A DNA stretch of 64,000 nucleotides from Pectinatus frisingensis (GCF_015732285.1 NZ_WIQU01000022.1:253119-317118), one strand, 5' to 3'. Positions 30,307 through 39,592 are shown, counted from the first letter of the stretch. The notes: a model not told the origin generated them from the letters alone. Made by a program: numbers and translations.

Positions 30307-31893
30307 ATGGCAGGCTGGAAGGAACGATATCTGCAATTTTGGCAAAAGATGACTAAACGGCAAAAATACATTCTGGCCGGTATCGGAGCGCTTCTGATTT
30401 TTGCTGTAATAGGCATCAGCGTCCTATATGCCAGTAAACCTGATATGCAGCCTTTGTTTACTAATATGGAGACGAAAGATGCCGGTGAAGTTGCAGCAAA
30501 ACTCAAAGAATCAAAAGTAGACTACAAAGTAGAGGAAAATAAAAAGGGAACTACTATCTTGGTCCCGGCTAAAGACGTTCATAAGCTGCGCTTGGATTTA
30601 GCAGCACAGGGCTTGCCGCGTGGTACTAAAGGTTTTGAAATATTTGATGACAGTAAATTAGGTGTCACGGATTTTCAAAATAAGATTAATTATTTGCAGG
30701 CATTGCAGGGCGAACTGACCAGAACAATTGAGCAGATTGACGCCGTTGAAAGTGCCAGAGTACATATAGTTCTTCCTGAAGACAGCTTATATAAGAAAAA
30801 CGAAAAACCCGCCACAGCTTCAATATTACTGAAACTGAAACCGGATAAAGAACTGAATAAAAAAGAGATAAAGGGAATCGTAAATTTAACAGCACACAGT
30901 GTACAGGGACTTCAGGCAGAAAACGTCACAATTATCGACAGTGACGGGAAAATTTTAAACGATCCCGACAGTCAGGACGATGACAATAAAAATAATCTTG
31001 GCAATGTGACACTCACTCAGATTAAAATGACACAAAAGGTCCGTCAGCAGATGCAGGCAGAAGTGCAAACGCTGCTGGATAATGCCTTAGGAGAAGGAAA
31101 TGCGTTTGCCCGGCTCAATGTGGAATTAGATTTTGACCAAAAACAGACCGATAAACAGACTTTTTCACCGGTCGTCGATGATGCAGGAATATTACGCAGT
31201 TCACAAGAATCACAAGAATCATATAACGGGACCTCAACTACACCGGGTGGACCGGCTGGTATTACTTCAAATACGCCGGGATATGTGGCTGCGAACAACA
31301 CCAATGCCCAGTATTCCAAACAGCAGGCAACTAAAAATTACGAGATCAATGAAGAAAACCAGAAAACTATTGCAGCTCCAGGTACGATAAAACGGCTTAA
31401 TATAGCTGTTTTAGTAAGTGATAAAATGAGCCGTCAGCAACAAGATGCTATAGCGAGAGCTGTTGCATCAGCTGCAGGAGTGGACCCTGATCGGGGAGAC
31501 ACTGTTTCTGTTGAACCGGTTCCGTTCAGTACAGAAATTTCTGACCGGAAAGCCCGTGAGGAACAGGCAGCCCGTGATGCGGCAAACAGAATGCTTTTAT
31601 TAGAGATTGCAGCTGTTGTCATACCGTTGCTTTTGCTGGGGTTGGCTTATTATTTATACAGACGGAAAAAACGTCTCGAAGAACAGGCGGCAGAGGAAGA
31701 AATGCAGCGTCAGGCAGATATGGAAGGGCAGCGTTTGGCGGCACAACAGACAGATGCGGTACCGGCTGAGAAAGAAGAAATTTCAGAAGAAGAACAGACT
31801 CATATGACTGAAAAGCAAACTGTCGAAAAACTGATAGATGATAATCCGGAACAAGTAGCAGAATTGATTAGGACATGGCTTGCTGAAGAGTAA
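30307..31893 (+). CDS. fliF: Flagellar MS-ring protein FliF
   Basis: FliF forms the MS ring in the cytoplasmic membrane, base of the rotor. The 528-residue protein has an N-terminal membrane helix (about residues 21-43), ring-building domains (FTNMETKDAGEVAAKLKES; LPRGTKGFEIFDDSKLGVTDF), a second membrane helix (about 430-452, LLEIAAVVIPLLLLG) and an acidic cytoplasmic C-terminal tail (DNPEQVAELIRTWLAEE) that binds FliG. Length and layout are standard. Confidence 0.97.
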   Translation: MAGWKERYLQFWQKMTKRQKYILAGIGALLIFAVIGISVLYASKPDMQPLFTNMETKDAGEVAAKLKESKVDYKVEENKKGTTILVPAKDVHKLRLDLAAQGLPRGTKGFEIFDDSKLGVTDFQNKINYLQALQGELTRTIEQIDAVESARVHIVLPEDSLYKKNEKPATASILLKLKPDKELNKKEIKGIVNLTAHSVQGLQAENVTIIDSDGKILNDPDSQDDDNKNNLGNVTLTQIKMTQKVRQQMQAEVQTLLDNALGEGNAFARLNVELDFDQKQTDKQTFSPVVDDAGILRSSQESQESYNGTSTTPGGPAGITSNTPGYVAANNTNAQYSKQQATKNYEINEENQKTIAAPGTIKRLNIAVLVSDKMSRQQQDAIARAVASAAGVDPDRGDTVSVEPVPFSTEISDRKAREEQAARDAANRMLLLEIAAVVIPLLLLGLAYYLYRRKKRLEEQAAEEEMQRQADMEGQRLAAQQTDAVPAEKEEISEEEQTHMTEKQTVEKLIDDNPEQVAELIRTWLAEE

Positions 31894-31916
31894 AATACAA
31901 TAGTAGGTGGAAAAAG

Positions 31917-32933
31917 ATGTATGAACCCAGTGTACACGAATTGACAGGACAACAAAAAGCGGCCGTTTTGCTGATCGCATTAGGACCGGAATATTCGGCT
32001 AAGCTATTTAAACATCTCAATGATGATGATATTGAAAAACTGACATTAGAAATAGCCAGTCAGCAGCAAGTGACACAGGAACAAAAACAGGAAGTTATCA
32101 GTGAATTTTACCAGATAGCAATGGCAAAATCATACATTTCGCATGGCGGCCTTGACTATGCGCAGAAAATCCTGGAAAAAGCACTTGGCTCTGATAAGGC
32201 AGCAACTATCATTAATCGTTTAACAGCCAGCCTGCAGGTTCGGCCATTTGATTTTCTGCGCAAAACGGACCCGTCGCAATTGCTTAATTTTATACAAAAT
32301 GAACATCCACAAACCATTGCAATGATTTTGGCTTATCTGAATCCCGATCAGGCAGCCAGTGTACTTTCGGCACTGCCGGCGGAAAGTCAGGCAGATGTTG
32401 CCCAGCGTGTCGCTGTCATGGACAGAACTTCACCTGATGTGCTGCGTGAGGTAGAACGTGTTCTGGAGAAAAAGCTTTCGTCAATGTCTTCCCAAGACTT
32501 TACAGCCGCCGGCGGTATTCATGTTGTCGTGGAAATGCTTAACCGTGTTGATCGTGGAACAGAACGGACGATACTGGATAATCTGGAAGTTGAAAATCCG
32601 GAACTCACTGAAGAAATTAAACGACTTATGTTTGTCTTTGAGGATATTGTCATGCTTGATGACAGATCATTGCAAATGGTGCTGCGTGAAGTCGATTCCA
32701 AGGACTTGTCATTAGCGATGAAGGGAACCTCTGATGAAGTGGCAGCCAAAATATATAAAAACATGTCCAAGCGTGCCGCTACTACCCTTAAGGAAGAACT
32801 TGAGTATATGGGTCCCGTACGTATACGTGATGTTGAAGAATCACAACAGAAAGTTGTTAATATAATCAGGAAGCTTGAAGAAAAGGGTGACATAGTTGTG
32901 TCACGCGGAAAGGGCGATGAAATGATTGTATAA
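31917..32933 (+). CDS. fliG: Flagellar motor switch protein FliG
   Basis: FliG is the torque-bearing switch protein contacting the stator. The 338-residue protein has an N-terminal FliF-binding part (GQQKAAVLLIALGPEYSAKLFKHL), the middle domain with FIQNEHPQTIAMILAYL, and the C-terminal domain with the charged torque helix (DDRSLQMVLREVDSKDLSLAM). GTAGGTGG precedes the ATG. Its last 8 bases overlap the proposed fliH start. Confidence 0.97.
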   Translation: MYEPSVHELTGQQKAAVLLIALGPEYSAKLFKHLNDDDIEKLTLEIASQQQVTQEQKQEVISEFYQIAMAKSYISHGGLDYAQKILEKALGSDKAATIINRLTASLQVRPFDFLRKTDPSQLLNFIQNEHPQTIAMILAYLNPDQAASVLSALPAESQADVAQRVAVMDRTSPDVLREVERVLEKKLSSMSSQDFTAAGGIHVVVEMLNRVDRGTERTILDNLEVENPELTEEIKRLMFVFEDIVMLDDRSLQMVLREVDSKDLSLAMKGTSDEVAAKIYKNMSKRAATTLKEELEYMGPVRIRDVEESQQKVVNIIRKLEEKGDIVVSRGKGDEMIV

Positions 32934-33831
32934 GGTTATTAAATCTGCTGTAATGAAAACTGAACCGTATGTAGTCAAAACATCTGAATTGATTGCGGCG
33001 GCATCACCGGACAATAATGTCGTTGATGTAAATGACAAATCTGCCATCACTGAAAAACCTGATATTACAGATAATGTACAGACAGATATTGACAAATTGC
33101 GACAAAAGAAAATAACGCTGCAGACTGAATTAAAGCGGCTCACTGATGCTATAGCTGATAAGCAGACGAGTTTAGCTGATTTGCAAAAAAAAGCTGATTT
33201 AATAGTAAAAAACGCACAGGAAAAAAGTGATTCTATATTACAAAAAGCAGAAGCTGATTGTACTGAAAAATTGCAGGCTGCCGATAATGAAGTTGAAAAA
33301 ATAAAACAAACGGCCCGACAATCAGGACATGATGAGGGATATCAAAAGGGGCTGGATGATTCTAAAGTGCAGGCGCAGCAGACGGTAAAAACGGCTGATG
33401 ATAAAGCAATAAGGGTTGTAAGCAACGCTGAACAGCAGGTTCAGGAGTACTTTGGAACTGTAGAAAATGATTTGGTTGATTTGGTAATGGAAGTAGCCGG
33501 GAAGATTATTCCGCAGCAATTCACTGATATGCCACAGCTTATTTTGCCGATTGTGCAAAGTGCATTGGCTAAAGTGAAAAATCAAACAACAATAGAGATA
33601 CGTGTATCGGCTAATTCTTATGAATTTGCATCAGCAGCGAAATCAGAGCTGCAAAATGTGCTCAGCGGCAACGTTCGGCTCAGTATCAAAACAGATGAAA
33701 GTTTGTCAGATGGGGACTGCTGGATAGAAACACCCGATGGGAGTATCGATGCCAGGCTTCTGTCACAGCTGAATGAAATCAAGAAATCTTTAAAGGAAGT
33801 TTTAGGCAAACATGAAACTGGCAATAGATGA
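32926..33831 (+). CDS. fliH: Flagellar export apparatus protein FliH
   Basis: FliH is the elongated stator-like regulator of the FliI ATPase. The 301-residue frame starts at a TTG inside the end of fliG; I keep it because it yields YKVIKS, the short motif with which Firmicutes FliH proteins begin, although the ribosome site is poor and an ATG exists at 32953. The middle (about residues 50-150) is a long coiled coil rich in Lys, Gln and Ala; the C-terminal third (about 190-295) is FliH/V-ATPase E-like (GDCWIETPDGSIDARL). It overlaps fliI by 20 bases. Confidence 0.9.
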   Translation: MYKVIKSAVMKTEPYVVKTSELIAAASPDNNVVDVNDKSAITEKPDITDNVQTDIDKLRQKKITLQTELKRLTDAIADKQTSLADLQKKADLIVKNAQEKSDSILQKAEADCTEKLQAADNEVEKIKQTARQSGHDEGYQKGLDDSKVQAQQTVKTADDKAIRVVSNAEQQVQEYFGTVENDLVDLVMEVAGKIIPQQFTDMPQLILPIVQSALAKVKNQTTIEIRVSANSYEFASAAKSELQNVLSGNVRLSIKTDESLSDGDCWIETPDGSIDARLLSQLNEIKKSLKEVLGKHETGNR

Positions 33832-35146
33832 ATTTAGGAAGGCTATACATGATTGTGATCCGATAAAGATGACAGGGAAAGTCACGCAGGTAATAGGTCT
33901 TGTTATTGAATCCATCGGACCTAATGTCAGTATGGGAGAACTATGCTATGTGTGTTCAAGGTTTTCCCGGACAAAGCCAATTCCGGCTGAGGTAGTCGGT
34001 TTTCGCGGCGGACATATATTATTGATGCCTATAGGGGAAATGCAGGGAATTGGTCCTGGCTGCGAAGTGCTGGCCGCACAAAAGACTCTTAAGGCAAAGG
34101 TTGGCAATGAACTGCTGGGGCGCATATTGAACGGACTGGGGGTTCCTATTGATAATAAAGGACCACTGTCGCCGGATATGGAAGAATATCCGCTGCAGGC
34201 AGCCCCCCCGCCGCCTTTATCACGGCCGAGAATACATGATTCCCTATATGTTGGAGTACGGGCTATCGACGGATTGATTACGATTGGTTCCGGACAGCGT
34301 ATCGGTATAATGGCCGGCAGCGGCGTCGGTAAATCAACACTGCTGAGTATGATTGCACGCAATACCGAAGCAGATATAAATGTCATAGCCCTGATCGGTG
34401 AACGAGGCAGAGAGGTTCGCGAATTCATTGAACGGGATCTTGGCGAGGACGGACTGAAAAAATCCATTGTAGTGGTGGCAACATCAGATCAACCGGCACT
34501 TGTGAGAATAAAAGGTGCAATGACTGCAACGGCAATTGCCGAATATTTTCGCAATCAGGGCAACAAAGTCGTTTTGATGATGGATTCTGTTACACGTTTT
34601 GCAATGGCACAGCGTGAAGTAGGGCTGACAGTCGGAGAACCACCGGCAACACGCGGTTATACACCATCGGTATTTGCACTTTTACCGCGGCTTTTAGAAC
34701 GGGCCGGTACAAGCGCCGAAGGCAGCATTACCGGTATATACACCGTTTTAGTGGATGGAGATGATATGAATGAACCGATTGCTGACGCTGTCCGCAGTAT
34801 TTTAGACGGACATATTGTATTATCCCGCAAAATTGCAGCGCAAAATCATTTTCCGGCCATTGATGTATTGGGCAGTGTCAGCCGTGTAATGATCGATGTA
34901 GTATCCAAGGAACATTTTAAAGCAGGCCAGCTGTTGCGTTCTTATCTTGCCACTTATAATGATGCAGCTGATCTTATACATATCGGAGCATATGTCAATG
35001 GCTCTGACCCTAATATAGATATGGCAATAGAAAAAATCGATGCGATAAATAAATTTCTTTGTCAGGATATTTTTGAGGTAACCGGCTATGATGAAACAGT
35101 TGCCCGCCTGATAAAAATAATAACTGCCAATAATCAGAAAAAGTGA
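33812..35146 (+). CDS. fliI: Flagellum-specific export ATPase FliI
   Basis: FliI is the F1-beta-like hexameric ATPase that energises protein export through the flagellum. The 444-residue protein shows Walker A AGSGVGKSTLLS (about residues 167-178), the GERGREVREF segment, Walker B VVLMMDSVTRFAMAQRE, and PATRGYTPSVFALLPRLLER. The ATG lies in the fliH end, so the two are translated together. Confidence 0.97.
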   Translation: MKLAIDEFRKAIHDCDPIKMTGKVTQVIGLVIESIGPNVSMGELCYVCSRFSRTKPIPAEVVGFRGGHILLMPIGEMQGIGPGCEVLAAQKTLKAKVGNELLGRILNGLGVPIDNKGPLSPDMEEYPLQAAPPPPLSRPRIHDSLYVGVRAIDGLITIGSGQRIGIMAGSGVGKSTLLSMIARNTEADINVIALIGERGREVREFIERDLGEDGLKKSIVVVATSDQPALVRIKGAMTATAIAEYFRNQGNKVVLMMDSVTRFAMAQREVGLTVGEPPATRGYTPSVFALLPRLLERAGTSAEGSITGIYTVLVDGDDMNEPIADAVRSILDGHIVLSRKIAAQNHFPAIDVLGSVSRVMIDVVSKEHFKAGQLLRSYLATYNDAADLIHIGAYVNGSDPNIDMAIEKIDAINKFLCQDIFEVTGYDETVARLIKIITANNQKK

Positions 35147-35159
35147 TGAGGAAGCTGCC

Positions 35160-35606
35160 GTGAAAAAATTTGTATTTCAGCTGGAGACTTTTTTAAAAAT
35201 TTCTATTATCGAAAGAGAAAAAACTGAAGTAGCGCTTGCAGCAGCTGTTCAAAACCTGATCAGACAAAAGTCTGTCCAACAGCTTTTGCAGCAGGAACTG
35301 GCTGACAACCTGCAGGAATATAATACATTGTTAAAAGGAAAGACAGTCAATGTTGGTATAATGCAGATATATAACAATTTTTTTACTTGGAAACGCAGCC
35401 AGATAGATCTCCAGATCACGGCTGTCCATCAGGCTGACAAGAAAAAACAAGACTGTTTCCGGGCTTTGCTAAGGCAGCAAAAACGCGTAAAGAGTCTGGA
35501 GCAGCTTCGTCAGAAACGATTTGATGAATATAAATATGAAATGCTTGCCGAAGAGCAAAAACAAATAGATGAAATAGGTCTGCAGGTTCATATGCGCAGG
35601 GCTTGA
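35160..35606 (+). CDS. fliJ: Flagellar export chaperone FliJ
   Basis: FliJ is a coiled-coil stalk-like partner of FliI. The 148-residue product is almost entirely helical and coiled-coil with KFVFQLETFLKISIIERE at the start, typical of the family, and charged Gln/Lys/Arg heptads to the end. It starts at a GTG after GAGGA. Identification rests on shape and position right after fliI. Confidence 0.9.
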   Translation: MKKFVFQLETFLKISIIEREKTEVALAAAVQNLIRQKSVQQLLQQELADNLQEYNTLLKGKTVNVGIMQIYNNFFTWKRSQIDLQITAVHQADKKKQDCFRALLRQQKRVKSLEQLRQKRFDEYKYEMLAEEQKQIDEIGLQVHMRRA

Positions 35607-35622
35607 AGGGGGAAAGATTTTT

Positions 35623-36255
35623 ATGCAGATAGACAATATCTCTGCAGTGGGGAGCAATGATAATTTATTATCAGACATGAATAAAGTACAGCAGCGGATA
35701 ACGCAGATCGAAGACAGATTCAACATCAAACATTTTGCGCCGCAGAATGTCGTCGATTTTCAGCAGACACTTACCAAACAGTTGAAAAATGAAACTGATG
35801 GAAATGAAAATGCCGGTGTAAAAAAAAGCGGCAAGTCGGCAAACACAATAGATGCCGCAAGTACACAGGGAAGCCCGGCACCTCAGCAAATAGCTGATTT
35901 GATACGAAAATCAGCAGCCAAGTATGGTATAGATGCCAAATTATTGTCTGCGGTGGCTGAAGCCGAATCCAATTATCATCCCGATGCCGTTTCTTCTGCA
36001 GGCGCAGTCGGTGTCATGCAGCTTATGCCCGATACGGCAGCAGGGCTAGGCGTTACCGATCCTTATGATGCGCAGCAGAATATCGACGGCGGGGCGAAAT
36101 ATCTTAAGGAACTGCTCAATGATTTTGGCGGCAATGTCCGTGATGCCGTAGCTGCTTATAATGCCGGACCGCAGGCTGTAAAAGAATACAACGGCGTACC
36201 GCCATATAGTGAGACACAAAATTATGTCAACCATGTTTTAGATCTGTACCAATAA
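35623..36255 (+). CDS. Lytic transglycosylase (SLT domain) inside the flagellar operon
   Basis: A peptidoglycan-cutting transglycosylase probably used to open the wall for the rod. Residues 1-85 have no signal peptide and no membrane segment; they start MQIDNISAVGSNDNLL and are partly coiled and then Ser/Lys-rich. Residues about 88-208 are a complete Slt-type lysozyme fold: LSAVAEAESNYHP with the likely catalytic Glu115, GAVGVMQLMPDTA, and AAYNAGPQAVKEYNGVP. GGGGGAAAG precedes the ATG. Between fliJ and the MotE-like gene; in B. subtilis these are adjacent. Export through the flagellar gate itself, as for proteobacterial FlgJ, is an inference. Confidence 0.9.
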   Translation: MQIDNISAVGSNDNLLSDMNKVQQRITQIEDRFNIKHFAPQNVVDFQQTLTKQLKNETDGNENAGVKKSGKSANTIDAASTQGSPAPQQIADLIRKSAAKYGIDAKLLSAVAEAESNYHPDAVSSAGAVGVMQLMPDTAAGLGVTDPYDAQQNIDGGAKYLKELLNDFGGNVRDAVAAYNAGPQAVKEYNGVPPYSETQNYVNHVLDLYQ

Positions 36256-36283
36256 AAAATATCTTGCTAACTTACGAAATAGA

Positions 36284-36312
36284 TTGCAATTATTTTTATT
36301 ATAGTATATTAT
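36284..36312 (+). promoter_or_regulatory. Internal promoter before the MotE-like gene
   Basis: TTGCAA (36284-36289), 17-base spacer, TATTAT (36307-36312). A CTTGCT/AGCAAG inverted repeat flanks it (near 36263 and 36318). It would allow transcription from within the flagellar operon. Confidence 0.58.
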
Positions 36313-36336
36313 TTTTTCAGCAAGGCGGGTGAGTCG

Positions 36337-37035
36337 ATGGCAGGGAATTCAGCAAACTTAACTGCCGGACGATTGGCAAAAGATGCAGCAGCAAAAGATG
36401 CTGTTCAGCAAGAAAATACACCGGAAAGTAAACCCCATAAGACTAAAAAGGCTTTGAAACGGTTTTTGATAGTACTTTTGATCGTTATAATATTATTGGG
36501 GGGATTCTTACTCGGTATATACCTGCGGGTTCTGAATACCGATAAACTGAATGACTCGCTGCATCTTTATGATTGGCCGATAATTGGCAAGAGTTTCGTA
36601 AAACCGACCGGTGAATCGTCCGGACAGACCGGCAAAAAGGAAAAAGTAGATGTTGCCGGCAATGATAATCCATCTGGTGCCGAACCGGCAAATGCTCAAC
36701 TGCAGTCAGGACAGCAGTCAAAGCCGGTGGTCCTGACTAAAAAACAGCTGGAACAGCAAAAAAAAGCGCGTGAAGCGGCAATAAACAGTAAAATAGGTAA
36801 AGTAGCCCATATATATGAGCAGATGGATCCTGTAAAAGCTGCTAATATCCTTAATACTTTGAGCAGCAATGTAACAGCATCTGTTTTACAGAAAATGGAT
36901 CCGGCTCGTTCGGCCAAGATACTGGAAAATATGGATTCCAATCAGGCAGCGCAGATAACCCAGGACATTTATAACGGCGTTGCCCCGCCGACCGGAACTC
37001 AAATTGACAGTGCAGTGAACGCCGCACAGCAGTAA
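36337..37035 (+). CDS. MotE/YlxF-like flagellar protein (MgtE-N-like domain)
   Basis: YlxF-type proteins stand between fliJ and fliK in Bacillus; the related MotE protein of alphaproteobacteria is a periplasmic chaperone for MotC. The 232-residue protein has one membrane helix (about residues 42-66, FLIVLLIVIILLGGFLLGIY) after a basic stretch, a Gly/Gln/Asn-rich linker and a C-terminal helical domain (about 145-215) with KVAHIYEQMDPVKAANIL and two KMDPARSAKILENMDS-type repeats as in FliG/MgtE N domains. So most of it should be outside the membrane. Function here is not known. Confidence 0.82.
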   Translation: MAGNSANLTAGRLAKDAAAKDAVQQENTPESKPHKTKKALKRFLIVLLIVIILLGGFLLGIYLRVLNTDKLNDSLHLYDWPIIGKSFVKPTGESSGQTGKKEKVDVAGNDNPSGAEPANAQLQSGQQSKPVVLTKKQLEQQKKAREAAINSKIGKVAHIYEQMDPVKAANILNTLSSNVTASVLQKMDPARSAKILENMDSNQAAQITQDIYNGVAPPTGTQIDSAVNAAQQ

Positions 37036-37039
37036 ACGA

Positions 37040-37068
37040 TTTTCATTATCATTAATATATGATACAAT
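37040..37068 (+). promoter_or_regulatory. Internal promoter before fliK
   Basis: TTTTCA (37040-37045), 17-base spacer ending TGA, TACAAT (37063-37068): a moderate -35 with an extended -10. It lies only 23 bases before the fliK ATG. Confidence 0.5.
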
Positions 37069-37076
37069 TAATGCGA

Positions 37077-37090
37077 AAGGAGGTGATAAT
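37077..37090 (+). promoter_or_regulatory. Unusually strong fliK ribosome binding site
   Basis: AAAGGAGGTGAT is a full-length complement to the 3' end of 16S rRNA (established Firmicutes anti-Shine-Dalgarno), 3 bases before the ATG at 37091. Most genes of the window have only 4-6 matching bases. Confidence 0.85.
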
Positions 37091-38656
37091 ATGGTAACAA
37101 CGACAGCAGACTTATTTGTTAAATCACCTGCCGTTTCTGAATCAGGCAGCAGTCAAAAAACTGCCGTGTCGACACAAGACAGTAATAAATCAACTGGATT
37201 CAGCAGTGTCTTGGATAGTTCTTCGGCTAAAGCGGATAATAATACTGCATCTGTTGGTAAAAATACAGTTCCGATTGTCAGTAAAGCCACATCGGGCGGC
37301 AGCAAAAAGACGGTTGTGTCTGCCAATACGACCGATAGCAGGAAAACTGCCGGTGACAAGGGGAAAGATGAAAGTACGACAACTACTGATAAGCAGGGAA
37401 AATTAAATATAGCAAATGTACTTGATATAAATGTCCTGGCGACGCTTCTGGCGCAGACCGAAACTAAAAATACTGCCGCGACAGGAAACCTCGATCAGCT
37501 GACTGCAGCGGTACTATGGAAAAAAACCAGCAACACAGCTGCAACAACTGCAGCTGTAATACCGGCTGAAACCGGGCAGACGGCAGCAGTGCCCAATAAG
37601 GGACAGATTACTGATTTTCCGACTAGTGTGCTGGAAAATAAACAAACTGTTGTATCGGCGGCAAATCAAGAGACTGTCATGCAGGCTCCTGTGACTAAAC
37701 AGCAGCAGGCGGCAGCTGGCAATTCGCAGCAAAAAACCGGCAGCATTTTGACACTACAGGATTTAACAGCATTATTAAAAAGCATGCCTGAGGCTGATTC
37801 ATCCAAAACAGCTGGACAGACAGCAACAGCGGCAACAGCAGCAAATGTTTTAACAAAAACTTCGACAGTCAATGCACTGCCCGTTGAGCAGGCAATGCAA
37901 AATCTGCCTGCGGCAGATAAAAATCAGGTAAATGGCAAGGATGAAAAGAACAGCACCCCGGTGACAATCAATGTTATTGATCTGACCAATAATCAGGCAG
38001 TAAGAACGGATGATTCTTCATTGGAAAACCATGCCAACCAGAACAGTCTGACACAGGGAAATTTGACAGGCAGTTCAGATGATAAAACCGGTAAAATGAC
38101 GGATGCCACTACTAATACAGCTGCTTTGAATTTTGCCTTGCCGGTGAAGGACAATATAGCTGATACAGCAGCTGCACAGCCCAAGGCTGCCCAGCAAAAT
38201 CAGCAGGCTTACGATATTGCCGGCCAGATAGTAAAAAATGCCCAGCTGATCAAGGCCAACGACAATTCACAGATGGTTATCAATCTGCAGCCGGAGCATC
38301 TGGGAGAATTATCCCTCAAAATCACCGTGCAGGCGGACGGTGTCGTTAACGCGTCTTTTCACAGTGATAATGCACAGGTACGCAATATCATCCAGGCCTC
38401 TGTGGTACAGCTGCGGCAGGATCTGCAGGAGCAGGGTATTAAAGTTGATAATATCAATGTCTACAGCGGTCTCAGTGACTTGATGTCAAACGGACAGAAT
38501 GGTTCCGGCCAATTCGCCCAAAATAACAAAAAATCGGCTTACCGGATAAACCAGCTGACAGATGCTGCCGGTCAGATGGAAGACTTTGATACAATAACAA
38601 GTGTTATAGGACAGAATTCCTCACAGGAAAGTGAAGGAATCGATTATAAAATTTGA
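37091..38656 (+). CDS. fliK: Flagellar hook-length control protein FliK
   Basis: FliK measures hook length and switches the export gate from hook to filament substrates. The 521-residue protein has a long low-complexity N-terminal two-thirds rich in Thr, Ser, Ala, Asn and Gln (the ruler part), and a folded C-terminal domain (about residues 385-465) with QMVINLQPEHLGELSLKITV and VVQLRQDLQEQGIKVDNINVYS, which is the Flg_hook signature. From here to flgE the codons are richer in G+C than in the neighbours. Confidence 0.94.
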   Translation: MVTTTADLFVKSPAVSESGSSQKTAVSTQDSNKSTGFSSVLDSSSAKADNNTASVGKNTVPIVSKATSGGSKKTVVSANTTDSRKTAGDKGKDESTTTTDKQGKLNIANVLDINVLATLLAQTETKNTAATGNLDQLTAAVLWKKTSNTAATTAAVIPAETGQTAAVPNKGQITDFPTSVLENKQTVVSAANQETVMQAPVTKQQQAAAGNSQQKTGSILTLQDLTALLKSMPEADSSKTAGQTATAATAANVLTKTSTVNALPVEQAMQNLPAADKNQVNGKDEKNSTPVTINVIDLTNNQAVRTDDSSLENHANQNSLTQGNLTGSSDDKTGKMTDATTNTAALNFALPVKDNIADTAAAQPKAAQQNQQAYDIAGQIVKNAQLIKANDNSQMVINLQPEHLGELSLKITVQADGVVNASFHSDNAQVRNIIQASVVQLRQDLQEQGIKVDNINVYSGLSDLMSNGQNGSGQFAQNNKKSAYRINQLTDAAGQMEDFDTITSVIGQNSSQESEGIDYKI

Positions 38657-38672
38657 ACAGGAGTGGATTAAT

Positions 38673-39182
38673 ATGGCGACAAGTGCTATTACACCGACAA
38701 CGGCTTCATCGACAGGTACAACAGCAGCTAAGAGTACAGGAACCGACTCTAATACGCTGGCTAATGAAGATACTTTTATGCAGCTTTTAGTGGCTCAGAT
38801 GAAAAATCAGGATCCGTTGAATCCTATGGATGGGACACAATATGTTTCACAGCTTTCACAGCTCACTTCGACCGAACAGATTTCCAAGATGGCAACGGCA
38901 ATGAATACGATGTCTACCGTAGTTGACAACTTGAATACTTCGGTATTGGTAGGACAGCTAAGTTCGATGATGGGAAAAAATGTTACATGGGTCACCAATA
39001 AGACAATCACTGCTGCCGATGGTACTACATCCACCCAGAAAGTACAGCATTCCGGCGTGGTCCAGGGCGTTACAATAAGTGATGGAACACCTTCACTGGT
39101 TGTCAAAGAAGGCAGCGGAGTTACTACTGTAAGCGTCAGCGATCTGACACTCATTGGCAATACAGGCTTGGAAAATTCTTAA
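38673..39182 (+). CDS. flgD: Flagellar hook scaffolding (cap) protein FlgD
   Basis: FlgD caps the growing hook. The 169-residue product has the hallmark EDTFMQLLVAQMKNQDPLNPMDGTQYVSQLSQLTS-type N-terminal region (landmarks FMQLLVAQMKNQDPLNP) and a short C-terminal part without the large Ig domain, as in the Bacillus form. The open frame reaches back into fliK, but the ATG at 38673 follows CAGGAGTGG and gives the normal start. Confidence 0.95.
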   Translation: MATSAITPTTASSTGTTAAKSTGTDSNTLANEDTFMQLLVAQMKNQDPLNPMDGTQYVSQLSQLTSTEQISKMATAMNTMSTVVDNLNTSVLVGQLSSMMGKNVTWVTNKTITAADGTTSTQKVQHSGVVQGVTISDGTPSLVVKEGSGVTTVSVSDLTLIGNTGLENS

Positions 39183-39208
39183 ACAGCGCGGCGGGGAGGT
39201 AAATATAT

Positions 39209-39592
39209 ATGGCAAATCCACAAATATATTTGCAGCCATTTATGCCGGTAAACAATCAAAACAATGTATCAGTTCATGCTGCTAATAATAACAAAAAGTC
39301 TGTGCAAAGCTTTGCGGACGTATTAAAAGACACTACACAAGAGGTCAGTTTTTCCCAGCATGCACTCAAACGGATGAAAGAAAGAAATATAACATTGACT
39401 GACGCGGCAAGGGAAAAGCTAAATGATACGGTAAGCAAAATGGCACAAAAAGGGGCGCGGGAAGCGCTTATATACTTAAAAAATACAGCTTTTGTTGTAA
39501 GTGTGGCAAATAAAACTGTAATTACCGCCATGGATGGTGAAAATGCAAAGGATAACATATTTACTAATATTGATAGTGCAGCTATTTTATAA
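39209..39592 (+). CDS. TIGR02530-type flagellar operon protein
   Basis: Small conserved protein coded between flgD and flgE in many Firmicutes; its role is not established. The 127-residue product has a free N-terminal tail and a conserved core (about residues 45-120) with VSFSQHALKRMKERNITLTD, MAQKGAREALIYLKNTAFVVSV and KTVITAMDGENAKDNIFTNIDSA. No signal peptide. Possibly a hook-assembly factor or export substrate, inferred only from position. GGGGAGG precedes the ATG. Confidence 0.85.
   Translation: MANPQIYLQPFMPVNNQNNVSVHAANNNKKSVQSFADVLKDTTQEVSFSQHALKRMKERNITLTDAAREKLNDTVSKMAQKGAREALIYLKNTAFVVSVANKTVITAMDGENAKDNIFTNIDSAAIL

Noticed and set aside
32926-32955. Frameshift between fliG and fliH
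   Set aside because: The overlap is explained by a TTG start that restores the family's VIKS beginning; both proteins are full length.
33946-34467. 173-codon minus-strand frame inside fliI
   Set aside because: Antisense of the highly conserved FliI core; Pro/Ser/Arg-rich with no start signal.
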